Made by a program: the position numbers and the translations under genes. Shown piece by piece: positions 5,638 through 17,712 of a stretch of DNA of 64,000 nucleotides. How positions within the stretch are numbered: position 1 is the first letter of the stretch; every line of letters begins with the position of its first letter. Location: positions 472,842 to 536,841 of the forward strand of contig NZ_JAJQJU010000001.1 in assembly GCF_022828365.1 (NCBI RefSeq), read 5' to 3'. Origin of the DNA: Candidatus Nanosynbacter sp. TM7-087 (GTDB taxonomy: Bacteria; Patescibacteriota; Saccharimonadia; Saccharimonadales; Saccharimonadaceae). The notes under the pieces were generated by a model that saw nothing but the letters and a program-made list of their open reading frames with translations, made no database searches and was not told the DNA's origin.

Positions 5638-8139
5638 TTAGCTAACAATATTCACCAACTTACCCGGAACATAAACCATCTTTTTAGGTGGTTTATTGTT
5701 TGTGAACTTCTGAACATTCTCATCAGCTAGGGCTGCCGCTTCAACACCCTGCTTGTCCATATCACTCGGTAGTTCAAGTTTCGCACGAAGCTTGCCGTTC
5801 ACCTGAACTATAATAGTCATCACGCTGCTCTTTAGATATTTTTCATCCCACTTTGGCCAGTGACCAACATGAACTGTATCACCATGACCCATTTCATGCC
5901 ACAATTCCTCTGTGATATGCGGAGCAAAAGGCGCCAAAATCTGAATCAAGCTTTCTAATGCAAATCGCCATTCATCTGACATGTCAATTCCGTGCGATTC
6001 TTTTATCTTATACAGACCATTGACCATTTCCATCATCGAAGCCACGGCCGTGTTAAACTTCTCATCTTCAATGTCACGAGTAACTTTTTTAATCGTCAAA
6101 TGAGTTAATCGCAATAATTCTTGAACTGTTTTTTCATTCGCGTCAAGAGAATCGCTTGGATTCTTATCAACGAACTCCTGAACCAAGTTCCATGCTCGAT
6201 TTAAGAACCTGTAAGTTCCCGGAACACCACGAGGGTCCCATGGCGCATCCATGTCATAAGGAGCAATGAACATTTCGTAAACTCGCAACGCATCAGCGCC
6301 ATATCCACTATCCATAATCTCCATCGGATCAATGACATTACCCTTAGACTTGGACATTTTCTGACCGTCTGGTGCCATAATGTACGCATTGTACATCATT
6401 CGCTTGAAAGGTTCTGGAGTCGGAACGAGATCGAGCTTATAGAAAAATCGCATCCAAAAACGACTGTATAGCAAGTGAGCCACGGCGTGGTCGGCACCAT
6501 TGTAATAATCAACCGGCATCCAATGGCTAATTCTCTCAGGATTCCATGCTTCATTATCATTGTGCGGGTCGAGATATCGTAAGAAATACCAGCTAGAGCA
6601 AGCATAACCATCCAAAGTATCGGTCTCGCGTCGACCTTCTACCCAATTGTCGCCATCAGGCTTACTTTCTGTAATCGGTACAGTTTTTCCAGTTTCAACA
6701 TCCACCCATACTCGCACCCAATCATCAACCTGAGCCAAAACAGAAGTATTACCGCCCGTTGGCTTAAAGTTATCCACCTCTGGCAAAATCACCGGCAAGC
6801 ATTCATCAGCCACGGCAATTGGCGCACGACCATCAACATGAACAATTGGAATCGGAGCACCCCAATAGCGCTGACGAGAAATTAGCCAATCGCGCATTTT
6901 ATACGTGGTTTTGCTTCGCCCAGAATTCTGCTGCTCCAGCCACGCAACAATTTGCTCGCGAGCATCCTCACTCCTGGTCCCGTTAAATTGTCCGGAATTT
7001 ATCAATTCACCTTCACCAGAATAACAGCCGACATCAGCTGAATGCTCAGGCTTATCAATAACCTGGACAATCGGCAAGTCAAACTTCTCGGCAAACGCAA
7101 AATCGCGCTCGTCGTGCGCTGGCACAGCCATGACTGCGCCGGTTCCATAGCCGCCCAAAACATAATCCGCCACCCAGATTGGCAATTTTTGACCATTGAC
7201 TGGGTTTATGACATAACTTCCCGTAAATACGCCCGTTTTTTCTTTATTCTCTTGACGTTCAACATCAGATTTTTGTTGCGAAGCTTGGACATACGCTTCA
7301 ACCTTTTCGCGCGTATCAGAATTGACCAACTGAGGAATCAGAGGATGCTCCGGCGCCAAAGCTACATACGTCGCGCCAAATAACGTATCAGGACGAGTTG
7401 TGAAAACTGTAATCTTGGAATCTTGATCGCTAACAGCAAACTCAACTTCCGCGCCGACCGATCGACCAATCCAATTCTTCTGCATGGTTTTAACCATTTC
7501 CGTCCAATCAAGTGCATCGGTTGCCTCTAAAATTTCATCTGCATACGCCGTAATTCGGAAAAACCACTGCTTGAGATTTCGCTTGGTTACAGGATTGCCG
7601 CAGCGCCAACATTTGCCACCTTCAACCTGTTCGTTAGCAAGCACTGTGTTATCAGTTTCGCACCACCATTGCGGCTGCTCTTTTTGATATGCCAAATCGT
7701 GCTTGTATAATTGCGTAAAAATCCACTGAGTCCATTTGTAATATTCTGGATCGGCTGTAGAAATTTCTTTTGTCCAATCATAACTAAACCCAAGTCGCTT
7801 CAATTGCTCCTTAAAGTGGACTTTCGCCTCATCGTGCGCTACACGTGGCGTTTTTCCGACTTTAATAGCGTAATTTTCAACCGGCAGACCAAAGCTATCC
7901 CAGCCGATTGGATGATAGACATTATAGCCCTGCTGGCGCTTGAATCGCGCCTTGATGTCAGCAAATTGAAAAGTACGACCGTGACCAATGTGAATTCCCG
8001 CCCCTGTAATCCCCGGAAGCATGCTCAAGCTGTAATATTTCTGTCGGGTCGTGTCATTAAAATCAACCGCGTAAGTGCCGTCAGCCTCCCATTTGTTTTG
8101 CCATTTTTGTTCAATTTCTGTCGGATTATAGCGTCTCAT
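5638..8139 (-). CDS. leuS: Leucyl-tRNA synthetase
   Basis: Class I synthetase, 833 residues. HIGH motif as HIGHGRT (about 51) and KMSKS as GQKMSKSKGN (about 595). The zinc-type CWRCGNPV insert is near 180. The editing domain is seen as TTRPDTLFGATYVALAPEHP (about 245-265) and GTGAVMAVPAHDERD (about 330-345). The C-terminal anticodon-binding domain ends in KMVYVPGKLVNIV. ATG 8139 is supported by an extended -10 promoter 7 nt upstream. It is a single-gene transcript. Confidence 0.98.
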   Translation of the reverse strand: MRRYNPTEIEQKWQNKWEADGTYAVDFNDTTRQKYYSLSMLPGITGAGIHIGHGRTFQFADIKARFKRQQGYNVYHPIGWDSFGLPVENYAIKVGKTPRVAHDEAKVHFKEQLKRLGFSYDWTKEISTADPEYYKWTQWIFTQLYKHDLAYQKEQPQWWCETDNTVLANEQVEGGKCWRCGNPVTKRNLKQWFFRITAYADEILEATDALDWTEMVKTMQKNWIGRSVGAEVEFAVSDQDSKITVFTTRPDTLFGATYVALAPEHPLIPQLVNSDTREKVEAYVQASQQKSDVERQENKEKTGVFTGSYVINPVNGQKLPIWVADYVLGGYGTGAVMAVPAHDERDFAFAEKFDLPIVQVIDKPEHSADVGCYSGEGELINSGQFNGTRSEDAREQIVAWLEQQNSGRSKTTYKMRDWLISRQRYWGAPIPIVHVDGRAPIAVADECLPVILPEVDNFKPTGGNTSVLAQVDDWVRVWVDVETGKTVPITESKPDGDNWVEGRRETDTLDGYACSSWYFLRYLDPHNDNEAWNPERISHWMPVDYYNGADHAVAHLLYSRFWMRFFYKLDLVPTPEPFKRMMYNAYIMAPDGQKMSKSKGNVIDPMEIMDSGYGADALRVYEMFIAPYDMDAPWDPRGVPGTYRFLNRAWNLVQEFVDKNPSDSLDANEKTVQELLRLTHLTIKKVTRDIEDEKFNTAVASMMEMVNGLYKIKESHGIDMSDEWRFALESLIQILAPFAPHITEELWHEMGHGDTVHVGHWPKWDEKYLKSSVMTIIVQVNGKLRAKLELPSDMDKQGVEAAALADENVQKFTNNKPPKKMVYVPGKLVNIVS

Positions 8140-8146
8140 ATCTGTA

Positions 8147-8155
8147 ATTATAGCA
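8147..8155 (-). promoter_or_regulatory. Leaderless extended -10 promoter of leuS
   Basis: TGCTATAAT, 7 nt before ATG 8139. No good -35 is visible, and the preceding bases belong to the upstream terminator hairpin. Confidence 0.6.
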
Positions 8156-8187
8156 AATAATCCCGCTCATTACGAACGGGATTATTA
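8156..8187 (-). terminator. Terminator of the 8205-9287 gene, fused to the leuS promoter
   Basis: Inverted repeat AATAATCCCG/CGGGATTATT. On the minus strand its T-rich side runs straight into TTTGCTATAAT. Confidence 0.7.
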
Positions 8188-8204
8188 TTAGGCAATTAAG
8201 TTAT

Positions 8205-9287
8205 TTACCTAGTCGAGGTTGATGATAATCCGCTCGAATACCCTTCCATAAAACCTTCTATAAACTCTTTCAAGCTCTCAGCGTCCGACGGTGCCTTAAT
8301 CTCCTCAGACTTGTTCATGTTAATGTCAAATGAAATTTCTACAGAAGCCTTCTTGCTATCACCTTTCAACTCTAAGGCTTTCAGTTCATGAGATGACCTA
8401 TCAACCCACACCTTCAATGAAGATTCGTCAATAGATGATGATTCACTACTCTTGTAGCCATTCGATTTTCCACACTTACTGAGAGCCTTGCCTGCTGATG
8501 AATTTTTAAGCTCATCACTAAATTTCGATAATTTACTGTTATCACCCTGCAGTTCAAAACCACGCCCACCATTACGATCACTAATCTTTGAGTCTTTTAT
8601 AGTGAAGAAGCTGTTCTTTTGATAAAGTTGAGCTACTTCCTTGCGAGCGCTTTCGTCATTCTGAAACTTTTTCAAAGCATCAATGCCACACTTGTATTCA
8701 TCGCCGATTTCATCTGGAGAAATCTTCATCCATGTATTACCCATTTTATCTATCTCAGAGCTCATCTTCCTCAAAGTCTGATCACGATAAGCCTCTATTT
8801 GAGCCCTTGACATCTTACCGCCAGACGAAGACTCCATAACTATCTCAAGCAAAGTGCCATACAACTCCTTGAAGTTATTTATCTTCACATATATCGTCCC
8901 ATCATCACCAAGAACCATATCACCATCTAGCGGAATACTCTTTTCAATTCCTTTGATATTAAGCTTAGCGTCAATATTCGCCTTTGACTTTCCCGAATCA
9001 GTAGCAGTCTTTACGTTTAGCTCTATTTTTCCTTGGTCGCGCATATCAACAACTACCTTACCGTTGGCAGTCATCTTCTTTGCCATAATAGCATTAGACA
9101 CAGCATCCGTAACCATCTTTTCTGGATTCTGCCACCACAAGAAATAAACTAGCACAGCAGAAATAATAGCAATAAGAGCTATAACTCCCAGCACTATACC
9201 AATTATCAATCCCGTTTTCTTCTTTTTTGGTTGCATCGGTACGCCATTATATTGTGGCTGCGGTGCAGGTTGATTACCTTGATCCAT
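8205..9287 (-). CDS. Membrane-anchored extracytoplasmic protein, unknown
   Basis: About 360 residues. A short Pro/Gln-rich head (QPAPQPQYNGVPMQP) and a KKKK stop precede one transmembrane helix (about 25-50), followed by FLWWQNPEKMVTDAV and a long Ser/Lys-rich external domain. Related-looking proteins in Gram-positives carry a similar helix plus a domain starting xxPEKxVxDA, but I cannot name the function. Cysteines in the C-terminal half (KCG, SKCGKS) could form a disulfide. Of two adjacent ATGs, 9287 sits at a better distance from the GGGGGA site. Confidence 0.65.
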   Translation of the reverse strand: MDQGNQPAPQPQYNGVPMQPKKKKTGLIIGIVLGVIALIAIISAVLVYFLWWQNPEKMVTDAVSNAIMAKKMTANGKVVVDMRDQGKIELNVKTATDSGKSKANIDAKLNIKGIEKSIPLDGDMVLGDDGTIYVKINNFKELYGTLLEIVMESSSGGKMSRAQIEAYRDQTLRKMSSEIDKMGNTWMKISPDEIGDEYKCGIDALKKFQNDESARKEVAQLYQKNSFFTIKDSKISDRNGGRGFELQGDNSKLSKFSDELKNSSAGKALSKCGKSNGYKSSESSSIDESSLKVWVDRSSHELKALELKGDSKKASVEISFDINMNKSEEIKAPSDAESLKEFIEGFMEGYSSGLSSTSTR

Positions 9288-9329
9288 CATTCCCCCTTGT
9301 TTTGTATAACTTGAATTTAACATATCACA

Positions 9330-10619
9330 TTAATCTTTAAATTGTGAGAAAAATTGGTTTTTCCTAGCAATCCACTCCGGCGTTTGCCTGACTAAGTATT
9401 TATCGTCCTCAGTGCTATGAAGGTTGATTTTTATAGATTCCTCTAGCCATACGCCGCCGCTTGAACCCTTAAACAGAGCAACGCCTTCGGATTTCAATTT
9501 GTCGCGTACGAAAGACCCAGCCTCGATGGCATTCTTACATTCCTTCACCTGGCAACCTTTTTGACGAGCGGCCGGCGCCAAATATTGATTAGCCTTCTCA
9601 CCAACCGTCACAACCCAATCCAACAAATCCGGGCTACAATGAGAACCAAGTTCAGCGTGAGCTTGCTCAAAAATCCCCTTTAAGCCATTCATATTGCCAA
9701 GCACAGCAATTCGCTGCGGAGTCTCAATTCGATACAAAGACTGCAAAGCCGCCAAGGCAGTCAACGGCGTCGAACTATAGCTATCATCAATCAACCAAGT
9801 ATTATCCGCGCCCTTCAGCAAATTCATCCTGCCAGGCAGTGGACGCAAATTCTCTATACCTTTTTTTATATTCCCCTCAGTTTCACCAAACACATACCCA
9901 ATAGCTGCCGCCACGATCGCTGGACGAATATTATGCTCGCCAATTAGCTTAACGTTGACTTCTAATCCATTAGGATTTTCTGGCGACATAATAAAGCCGT
10001 GATGTCCGTCTTTCAGGGAAAAATTACGATCGTCAAAATTATACTCCGCCACGGGATCACTTCCGTAAGTAGTGATATTAGGATTCGTCAAAAAGCTAGC
10101 AAAACGCCCGTCGATGTCATCACGATTTATCATCGCCATTCGCGAGAAATTCGCCAGCGAAATCATCTCATTCGCCACTTCCTCCAAGGAATATTCAACC
10201 TGCATTCGACCATTCGTCACAGAAGTTACAACCGTAATATCTGGCACAACATAAGCCTTAAACCAATCATTATAGCCAAGTTCCTTTGGATTAAATTCCT
10301 GAACAATTACCTGGACTTCCGGTTTTTCGGCCTTAATTCTCTTCTTTACGGCGCGCATCACTTTCCACCATTTGAACAAGCCTTTTTCAGGCATTTTCAC
10401 ACCCATCATCTGAAGGAAAACGTCTGCTTTCGTCTTCGGCTCTTCATTGCGAAGTTGAATATCAAATTGTTGCGCCAAAACCGTACCGATAGCTATTTTT
10501 GCGCTAGCCTTTCCGGCACTACCAGTTATTGCCACAAGCTTCACATCTGGATGAACAGCAAAAAATTCTCGCACTAATTTTGCTAGTTTTTCTTCCCTTT
10601 TTTTTGAAACAGTAACCAT
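9330..10619 (-). CDS. murF: MurF-like Mur ligase (probable UDP-MurNAc-tripeptide D-Ala-D-Ala ligase)
   Basis: A 429-residue Mur-ligase-fold protein. The ATP loop is at about residues 29-40 (AITGSAGKASAK), the central NRDDIDGRF block at about 165, and the C-terminal ligase domain carries LPGRMNLLKG and DDSYSSTPLTALAAL (about 265-290), which match MurF best. The P-loop is unusual: where the family normally has GKT/GKS, this has GKA, so the magnesium-contacting hydroxyl is missing at that position. A neighbouring Ser could substitute. ATG 10619 follows an extended -10 by 6 nt. The gene starts 30 nt past a candidate small RNA. Confidence 0.75.
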   Translation of the reverse strand: MVTVSKKREEKLAKLVREFFAVHPDVKLVAITGSAGKASAKIAIGTVLAQQFDIQLRNEEPKTKADVFLQMMGVKMPEKGLFKWWKVMRAVKKRIKAEKPEVQVIVQEFNPKELGYNDWFKAYVVPDITVVTSVTNGRMQVEYSLEEVANEMISLANFSRMAMINRDDIDGRFASFLTNPNITTYGSDPVAEYNFDDRNFSLKDGHHGFIMSPENPNGLEVNVKLIGEHNIRPAIVAAAIGYVFGETEGNIKKGIENLRPLPGRMNLLKGADNTWLIDDSYSSTPLTALAALQSLYRIETPQRIAVLGNMNGLKGIFEQAHAELGSHCSPDLLDWVVTVGEKANQYLAPAARQKGCQVKECKNAIEAGSFVRDKLKSEGVALFKGSSGGVWLEESIKINLHSTEDDKYLVRQTPEWIARKNQFFSQFKD

Positions 10620-10625
10620 AACTAT

Positions 10626-10634
10626 ATCATACCA
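10626..10634 (-). promoter_or_regulatory. Leaderless extended -10 promoter of the MurF-like gene
   Basis: TGGTATGAT ending 6 nt before ATG 10619. Confidence 0.5.
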
Positions 10635-10648
10635 TAAGCACTATAGAA

Positions 10649-10739
10649 GAGCTGCTACGCGCCCACCCGGGGCATATTTGAATATGTGTTTGTCTTTCAA
10701 TTGGCAAGCATAGGAGAATGCCCCTATGCGTACCAGCTC
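10649..10739 (-). ncRNA. Candidate 91-nt structured RNA between ligA and murF
   Basis: The 5' arm (10728-10739) and 3' arm (10649-10660) pair as a 12-bp terminal helix with one G-G mismatch. Inside, from the 5' side, are a 9-bp hairpin GCATAGGGG-CATT-CTCCTATGC, then CATATT/AATATG and GCCC-CGGGT-GGGC hairpins. A competing long-range pairing GGGGCAT/ATGCCCC (10669-10675 with 10718-10724) would exclude the first hairpin. A promoter (TTGTGT-17-CATAAT) predicts +1 exactly at the first G of the terminal helix. No open frame is present. The sequence lacks the SRP GGAAGG/AGCAGCC loop, the tmRNA T-arm and RNase P cores, so I assign no family. Confidence 0.6.
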
Positions 10740-10746
10740 ATGTTTA

Positions 10747-10775
10747 ATTATGCATTATCGCCCAAAAAAACACAA
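10747..10775 (-). promoter_or_regulatory. Promoter of the candidate 91-nt RNA
   Basis: TTGTGT, 17 nt, CATAAT, then 7 nt to the predicted first base (10739). It lies just past the ligA stop codon. Confidence 0.5.
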
Positions 10776-10794
10776 GCTTTATGTCTCACTGCGA

Positions 10795-13888
<3,094 letters not shown>

Positions 13889-13890
13889 AA

Positions 13891-14766
13891 TTACATCTTT
13901 GTTGCGTTATTTCTCAACCTTGCAATTCTATCTTCTAGCGGTGGATGAGTACTAAATAGTTTTGAGAAAAATCCGGGCTTCAAAGGATTATTCATGAACA
14001 AATTGGCAGTGGAAGAACTTTGTTTTTGCATTGGTCTGCCGTATTGGCGCAATTTCTCCAGCGCGCTTGCCAACCCTTCAGTATCTCGTGTCAATAGCAC
14101 ACCTGAGGCATCCGCCAGATATTCACGCTGCCTGCTGACCGCCAATTGAGTTATCGTTGCCAAAAGCGGCGCCAATATAACCACGATTAGCCCGAGAGCG
14201 TAGATGATAGGATTAACATCACTATCACGGTCGTCACTATAAAACATCATTCTAAGTGCCAAATCTGCAAATAACCCAATTGCGCTAACCAGACCAAAAG
14301 CAATCATACTCACGCGAATGTCGTAGTTGCGCACGTGACTCATTTCATGCGCCATAACCGCCTCCAGCTCACGCTTATCCATAATGTCTAAAAGCCCAGT
14401 AGTCGCACCAACAATTGCATGATTCGGGTCGCGACCAGTCGCAAAAGCGTTTGGAGCTGGATCATCGATAATATAGACTTTCGGCATCGGCACACCAGAA
14501 GCTATAGACAAATTTTCCACCACTCGCCAAAGTTCAGGAGCGTCATTTTTACTAATTTCCTGAGCGCCAGTCATCATCATAGCCAACTTGCCAGCTATGA
14601 AATATTGCAGCCAAGCATATAACATTGCACATATAAAAATGATGAGCGCTAATGAATAGCTATCAGTTGCCGCGCCGACAAATAAGCCGATAATTCCAAT
14701 AATTATCACAAAGACCGACATTATCAATATTGTGTTGCGTTTGTTTTGAGAAACTGCATTGTACAT
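13891..14766 (-). CDS. htpX: M48-family membrane metalloprotease HtpX
   Basis: Membrane zinc protease that degrades misfolded membrane proteins. At 291 residues it has two N-terminal helices (about 14-55), the zinc motif HEMSHV (about 138) and the third ligand region QREYLADASG (about 215), with a pair of helices between them. The C-terminus STHPPLEDRIARL is typical of HtpX. ATG 14766 lies 6 nt after a TGGTATAAT box. It lies directly downstream of lemA, a common genomic pair, but is separated from it by a terminator plus new promoter. Confidence 0.95.
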   Translation of the reverse strand: MYNAVSQNKRNTILIMSVFVIIIGIIGLFVGAATDSYSLALIIFICAMLYAWLQYFIAGKLAMMMTGAQEISKNDAPELWRVVENLSIASGVPMPKVYIIDDPAPNAFATGRDPNHAIVGATTGLLDIMDKRELEAVMAHEMSHVRNYDIRVSMIAFGLVSAIGLFADLALRMMFYSDDRDSDVNPIIYALGLIVVILAPLLATITQLAVSRQREYLADASGVLLTRDTEGLASALEKLRQYGRPMQKQSSSTANLFMNNPLKPGFFSKLFSTHPPLEDRIARLRNNATKM

Positions 14767-14772
14767 ATGTTA

Positions 14773-14781
14773 ATTATACCA
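14773..14781 (-). promoter_or_regulatory. Leaderless extended -10 promoter of htpX
   Basis: TGGTATAAT, 6 nt before ATG 14766, abutting the T tract of the lemA terminator. Confidence 0.65.
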
Positions 14782-14814
14782 AAAATCGCCCGCTAAAAAT
14801 AGGCGAGCGATTTT
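14782..14814 (-). terminator. Terminator of lemA, fused to the htpX promoter
   Basis: 12-bp stem AAAATCGCUCGC/GCGGGCGAUUUU with one G-U pair, then T tract, then TGGTATAAT. Confidence 0.8.
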
Positions 14815-14829
14815 CATTTCAAGGTTCAA

Positions 14830-15399
14830 TTAGAACTTTACTTCAACTGGATTTTCGACGCTTGCACGGTCTTCAACGTCAAAGAATTCTTTAGATTGGA
14901 AGCCAAACATTCCTGCGATTATATTTGTTGGGAAAGTTTGGATCTTCGTATTCAGGTCGCGAACGCCACCGTTGTAGAATCGGCGAGCTGCTTGGATTTT
15001 ATCCTCAGTGTCAACCAATTCTTGTTGCAATTGCAAGAAGTTTTGATTTGCTTTCAATTCTGGATAAGCCTCAGATACAGCGAACAAGCTCTTCAATGCA
15101 CCTTCCAAAGCATTTTCAGCCTTAGCGGTTTCAGCCACGCTGCCAGCATTCATGATTGCTGAACGAGCTTCTGTGACCTTTTCAAACACTTCTTTTTCGT
15201 GTGTAGCGTAACCTTTTACCGAGTTGACCAAATTTGGGATCAAGTCAGTTCGGCGCTTTAGCTGAACAGTAATATCGCTCCACGCCTCTTCTACGCGGTT
15301 GCGCAGTACCACTAAGCTGTTGTACGCACCGATTACAACTCCTACGAGTGCTAATAGAACTACTACTACAACAATAAGTACAATTACCAACGGACTCAT
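14830..15399 (-). CDS. lemA: LemA family membrane protein
   Basis: A 189-residue protein with one N-terminal transmembrane helix (about 3-24) and the LemA helical domain: [20 protein letters not shown] followed by [13 protein letters not shown], then [30 protein letters not shown] and [14 protein letters not shown]. The biochemical role of LemA is unclear, and it is often found beside htpX or TPM-domain proteins, as here. A site AAAGG lies before ATG 15399, and tRNA-Leu(TAA) ends only about 50 nt upstream, so cotranscription with that tRNA is possible. Confidence 0.93.
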   Translation of the reverse strand: MSPLVIVLIVVVVVLLALVGVVIGAYNSLVVLRNRVEEAWSDITVQLKRRTDLIPNLVNSVKGYATHEKEVFEKVTEARSAIMNAGSVAETAKAENALEGALKSLFAVSEAYPELKANQNFLQLQQELVDTEDKIQAARRFYNGGVRDLNTKIQTFPTNIIAGMFGFQSKEFFDVEDRASVENPVEVKF

Positions 15400-15450
15400 T
15401 TCTTACCTTTGTCCCTTTCCTATTCAATATTATTTTCTTTACAACTTTGG

Positions 15451-15533
15451 TGCGCAAGGCGGGAATCGAACCCGCACGACTTTTGGTCAAGGGATTTTAA
15501 GTCCCTCGCGTCTACCAATTCCGCCACTCGCGC
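15451..15533 (-). tRNA. tRNA-Leu (anticodon TAA)
   Basis: Acceptor arms GCGCGAG/CTTGCGC, anticodon loop CTTAAAA (TAA), long class II variable arm, T-loop GGTTCGATTCC. CCA is encoded (15448-15450). Confidence 0.95.
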
Positions 15534-15616
15534 TTATTTATATACAATCCAGACGCCTACACGCCAGACTGCTTATATTATACTATATTCACTAAGTAAA
15601 TTGTACAATTTCGCAA

Positions 15617-15648
15617 AATAAAAAATAGCCCAATACTCAGGACTATTT
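15617..15648 (-). terminator. Terminator after tRNA-Cys
   Basis: AATAGTCC/GGGCTATT stem followed by a T tract on the minus strand, 10 nt beyond the encoded CCA. Confidence 0.7.
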
Positions 15649-15660
15649 ATCAAAAATTGG

Positions 15661-15731
15661 AGGCACGTACGAGAGTCGAACTCGTCTAAAAGGTTTTGCA
15701 GACCTCTGCGTAACCGCTCCGCCAACGCGCC
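15661..15731 (-). tRNA. tRNA-Cys (anticodon GCA)
   Basis: Acceptor arms GGCGCGT/ACGTGCC (one G-U), anticodon loop with GCA, discriminator T, encoded CCA (15658-15660). A TGATATAAT box lies just upstream, so it probably has its own promoter. Confidence 0.95.
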
Positions 15732-15802
15732 ACCGCCTTTATTATATCAGATTTTGCAAAACATATCACGAACAGATCGTCTAATAGTTGCAATATGTTT
15801 GG

Positions 15803-15887
15803 TGCGAGCGAGAAGACTTGAACTTCCACGAGCGCAATGCTCACTAGCCCCTCAAGCTAGCGCGTCTACCAATTCCGCCACGCCCGC
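15803..15887 (-). tRNA. tRNA-Leu (anticodon GAG)
   Basis: Acceptor arms GCGGGCG/CGCTCGC, anticodon stem CTAGC/GCTAG around TTGAGGG (GAG), long variable arm, encoded CCA (15800-15802). A TTTACA-16-TATAAT promoter starts within the 3' end of the upstream binding-protein gene. Confidence 0.95.
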
Positions 15888-15911
15888 ATAACCACTTACC
15901 ATTATACCCGA

Positions 15912-17702
15912 TTACGGGGTTTTGTAAACGGACTTTTTCTCCGTCGCCCAATATTGAACATCAACATAACGATCGACGGGATTGACAACTTCGGTACTTG
16001 CGTCGAGAGCTTTAACGTTCCGAATATGGATATAGTCAAACTTCGGCTGATACAAGGCAATTGCCGGGGCGTCTGCTTGCCAAGTGGCAGTAAACTTCGC
16101 GTAACGATCAGCGCGTTGCTTCGCTGAGATCTTAGATCGACCGCTCTCCAAAGCATCATCCGCTATCGCATTATTGTAATTAGAGAAATTCAAACCATTG
16201 TTGGTTGCCTGTGAAGAATGCCAATAGGCGTAAACATCGGGGTCGCCCCCCAAGGAGAGTTCATAAACCAGCACGTCAAAATTGCGCGGCTGCAAAACTG
16301 TCTGAAGAATATTTTGAGTGGCATCATTTGGATCAACAACTTTAATATCCGATTCTATATTCAGCTCGTCATACCAAACTTGAGCCAAATACCTGGTGAC
16401 CTTTTCGTAATTGCTATTCTTCAAAACAACCACGTTGAGCTTTAACTTATCATTTCCCTTCTGACGAACATTATTCACACTCTTCCAGCCCTCGGCGTCA
16501 AGTAGAGATTTCGCTTTCTTGACGTCATAACTAGACGAATTCGAATTCTTTCCTAGGAATTTGTTGAGCGTTGGACCAGATAATTCCTCTGTAGACAATG
16601 ACAAAGATTGGCGCAGCTTGGATGTGTCGACACTAAGCGACAAAGCTTGGCGAACAGCTTTTGATCGCAAGAACTGACTGTTGTTATTAAACAGCGCGTA
16701 AACTCCGTTATTCAAAGAATGCGCTTCTGCGGCATACATAGATTTTACCTCGGCGGATTGATCGTTATAAATCAATTCTGGAGTTCCTGTAATTTCTCGC
16801 GTACGCAAACTTTTCGCAATATCATCCTGCGTCGGATACGCGTACAACTGGAATCGCTCTAACTTAGGAGTGCTGCCATAATAATTGCTATTCGACTGCA
16901 AATATAGCACTTTTTTACTGCCATCACTAGTTGCATTCTGCAACAACCTAAAGGCGAATGGACCGCTGGATATAGGCGACTTATTAAAATCATGTTCACG
17001 TAAATTCGACGGTTTAACATCTTTTAATATATGTTTAGGAATAATCGGGAATGTCAAAGCGTGGACAAACGGCGAATATGACGACGGCAAGATAAACTTC
17101 ATCGAATCGTCAGACACTTTCTCGAATTTTATAGACTTCCAGCCAGATATCTCAGCTCCAACTTCTGGATTCGCTAATAACCTCAACGTAAAGATTACGT
17201 CGTCCGCCGTTAAATCTTGCCCGTCTGACCACTTCAAGCCCTTCTTCAACTTAACCGTATATTCAGTTTCTTTATCGTTCACGCTGACGCTATCAGCCAA
17301 ATCAGCCTTGATATTGCCCGTTGAGTCATATCGATACAAACTAGAAAACAGCAACTTTGCGGCGGATTTTTCAGCATTGGTTTTTGCGAAAATCGGATTT
17401 AAGTTTTCCAAAGGACCCAGCACACCCTCAGAATATGATCCGCCAGAAGTATACGCCATTGTCGTGAAAGAATTGCGAGAAATATGCCACTGCACCGCAC
17501 TGGCGCCAATCATCACCAATACTAGAATAATCCAAACAGAAACCCGACGTCGCACATTAGACAAACGATCTAACCTGGATGTCACGAATTTATGTGCATG
17601 ACGCAAGCTTCCCTTTTCAATCTTGCGCAGACGCTTATTGACATCTTTACTGGAAACTTTTAGCCGCGCAAAACGATTCCATGACGAATTATCCGAGCTC
17701 AA
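15912..17702 (-). CDS. ABC transporter peptide-binding protein (SBP family 5), membrane-anchored
   Basis: A 596-residue extracytoplasmic solute-binding protein of the OppA/DppA type. The family 5 pattern is visible as GGSYSEGVLGPLENLNPIFA, YTVKLKKGLKWSDGQDLTADDVIFTLR (about 135-160) and FDYIHIRNVKAL near the end. Instead of a lipobox it has a basic 55-residue head and one transmembrane anchor (about 56-75). It probably captures peptides from the host or surroundings. TTG 17702 is used with site AGGAG 7 nt upstream. It follows secG closely, and no permease or ATPase for it is in the window. Confidence 0.88.
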   Translation of the reverse strand: MSSDNSSWNRFARLKVSSKDVNKRLRKIEKGSLRHAHKFVTSRLDRLSNVRRRVSVWIILVLVMIGASAVQWHISRNSFTTMAYTSGGSYSEGVLGPLENLNPIFAKTNAEKSAAKLLFSSLYRYDSTGNIKADLADSVSVNDKETEYTVKLKKGLKWSDGQDLTADDVIFTLRLLANPEVGAEISGWKSIKFEKVSDDSMKFILPSSYSPFVHALTFPIIPKHILKDVKPSNLREHDFNKSPISSGPFAFRLLQNATSDGSKKVLYLQSNSNYYGSTPKLERFQLYAYPTQDDIAKSLRTREITGTPELIYNDQSAEVKSMYAAEAHSLNNGVYALFNNNSQFLRSKAVRQALSLSVDTSKLRQSLSLSTEELSGPTLNKFLGKNSNSSSYDVKKAKSLLDAEGWKSVNNVRQKGNDKLKLNVVVLKNSNYEKVTRYLAQVWYDELNIESDIKVVDPNDATQNILQTVLQPRNFDVLVYELSLGGDPDVYAYWHSSQATNNGLNFSNYNNAIADDALESGRSKISAKQRADRYAKFTATWQADAPAIALYQPKFDYIHIRNVKALDASTEVVNPVDRYVDVQYWATEKKSVYKTP

Positions 17703-17712
17703 ATCTATTCTC

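Noticed and set aside
7711..8160. A 149-codon + strand frame opposite leuS
   Set aside because: It is a shadow of leuS coding sequence: no promoter or ribosome site, and a translation of low plausibility. The other long antisense frames in alaS, metG and uvrA are the same.
10649..10739. Identification of the small RNA as SRP RNA, tmRNA, 6S RNA or a tRNA
   Set aside because: The SRP GGAAGG/AGCAGCC loop, the tmRNA/tRNA T-arm and an acceptor with CCA are absent, and it is too short for 6S or RNase P RNA.
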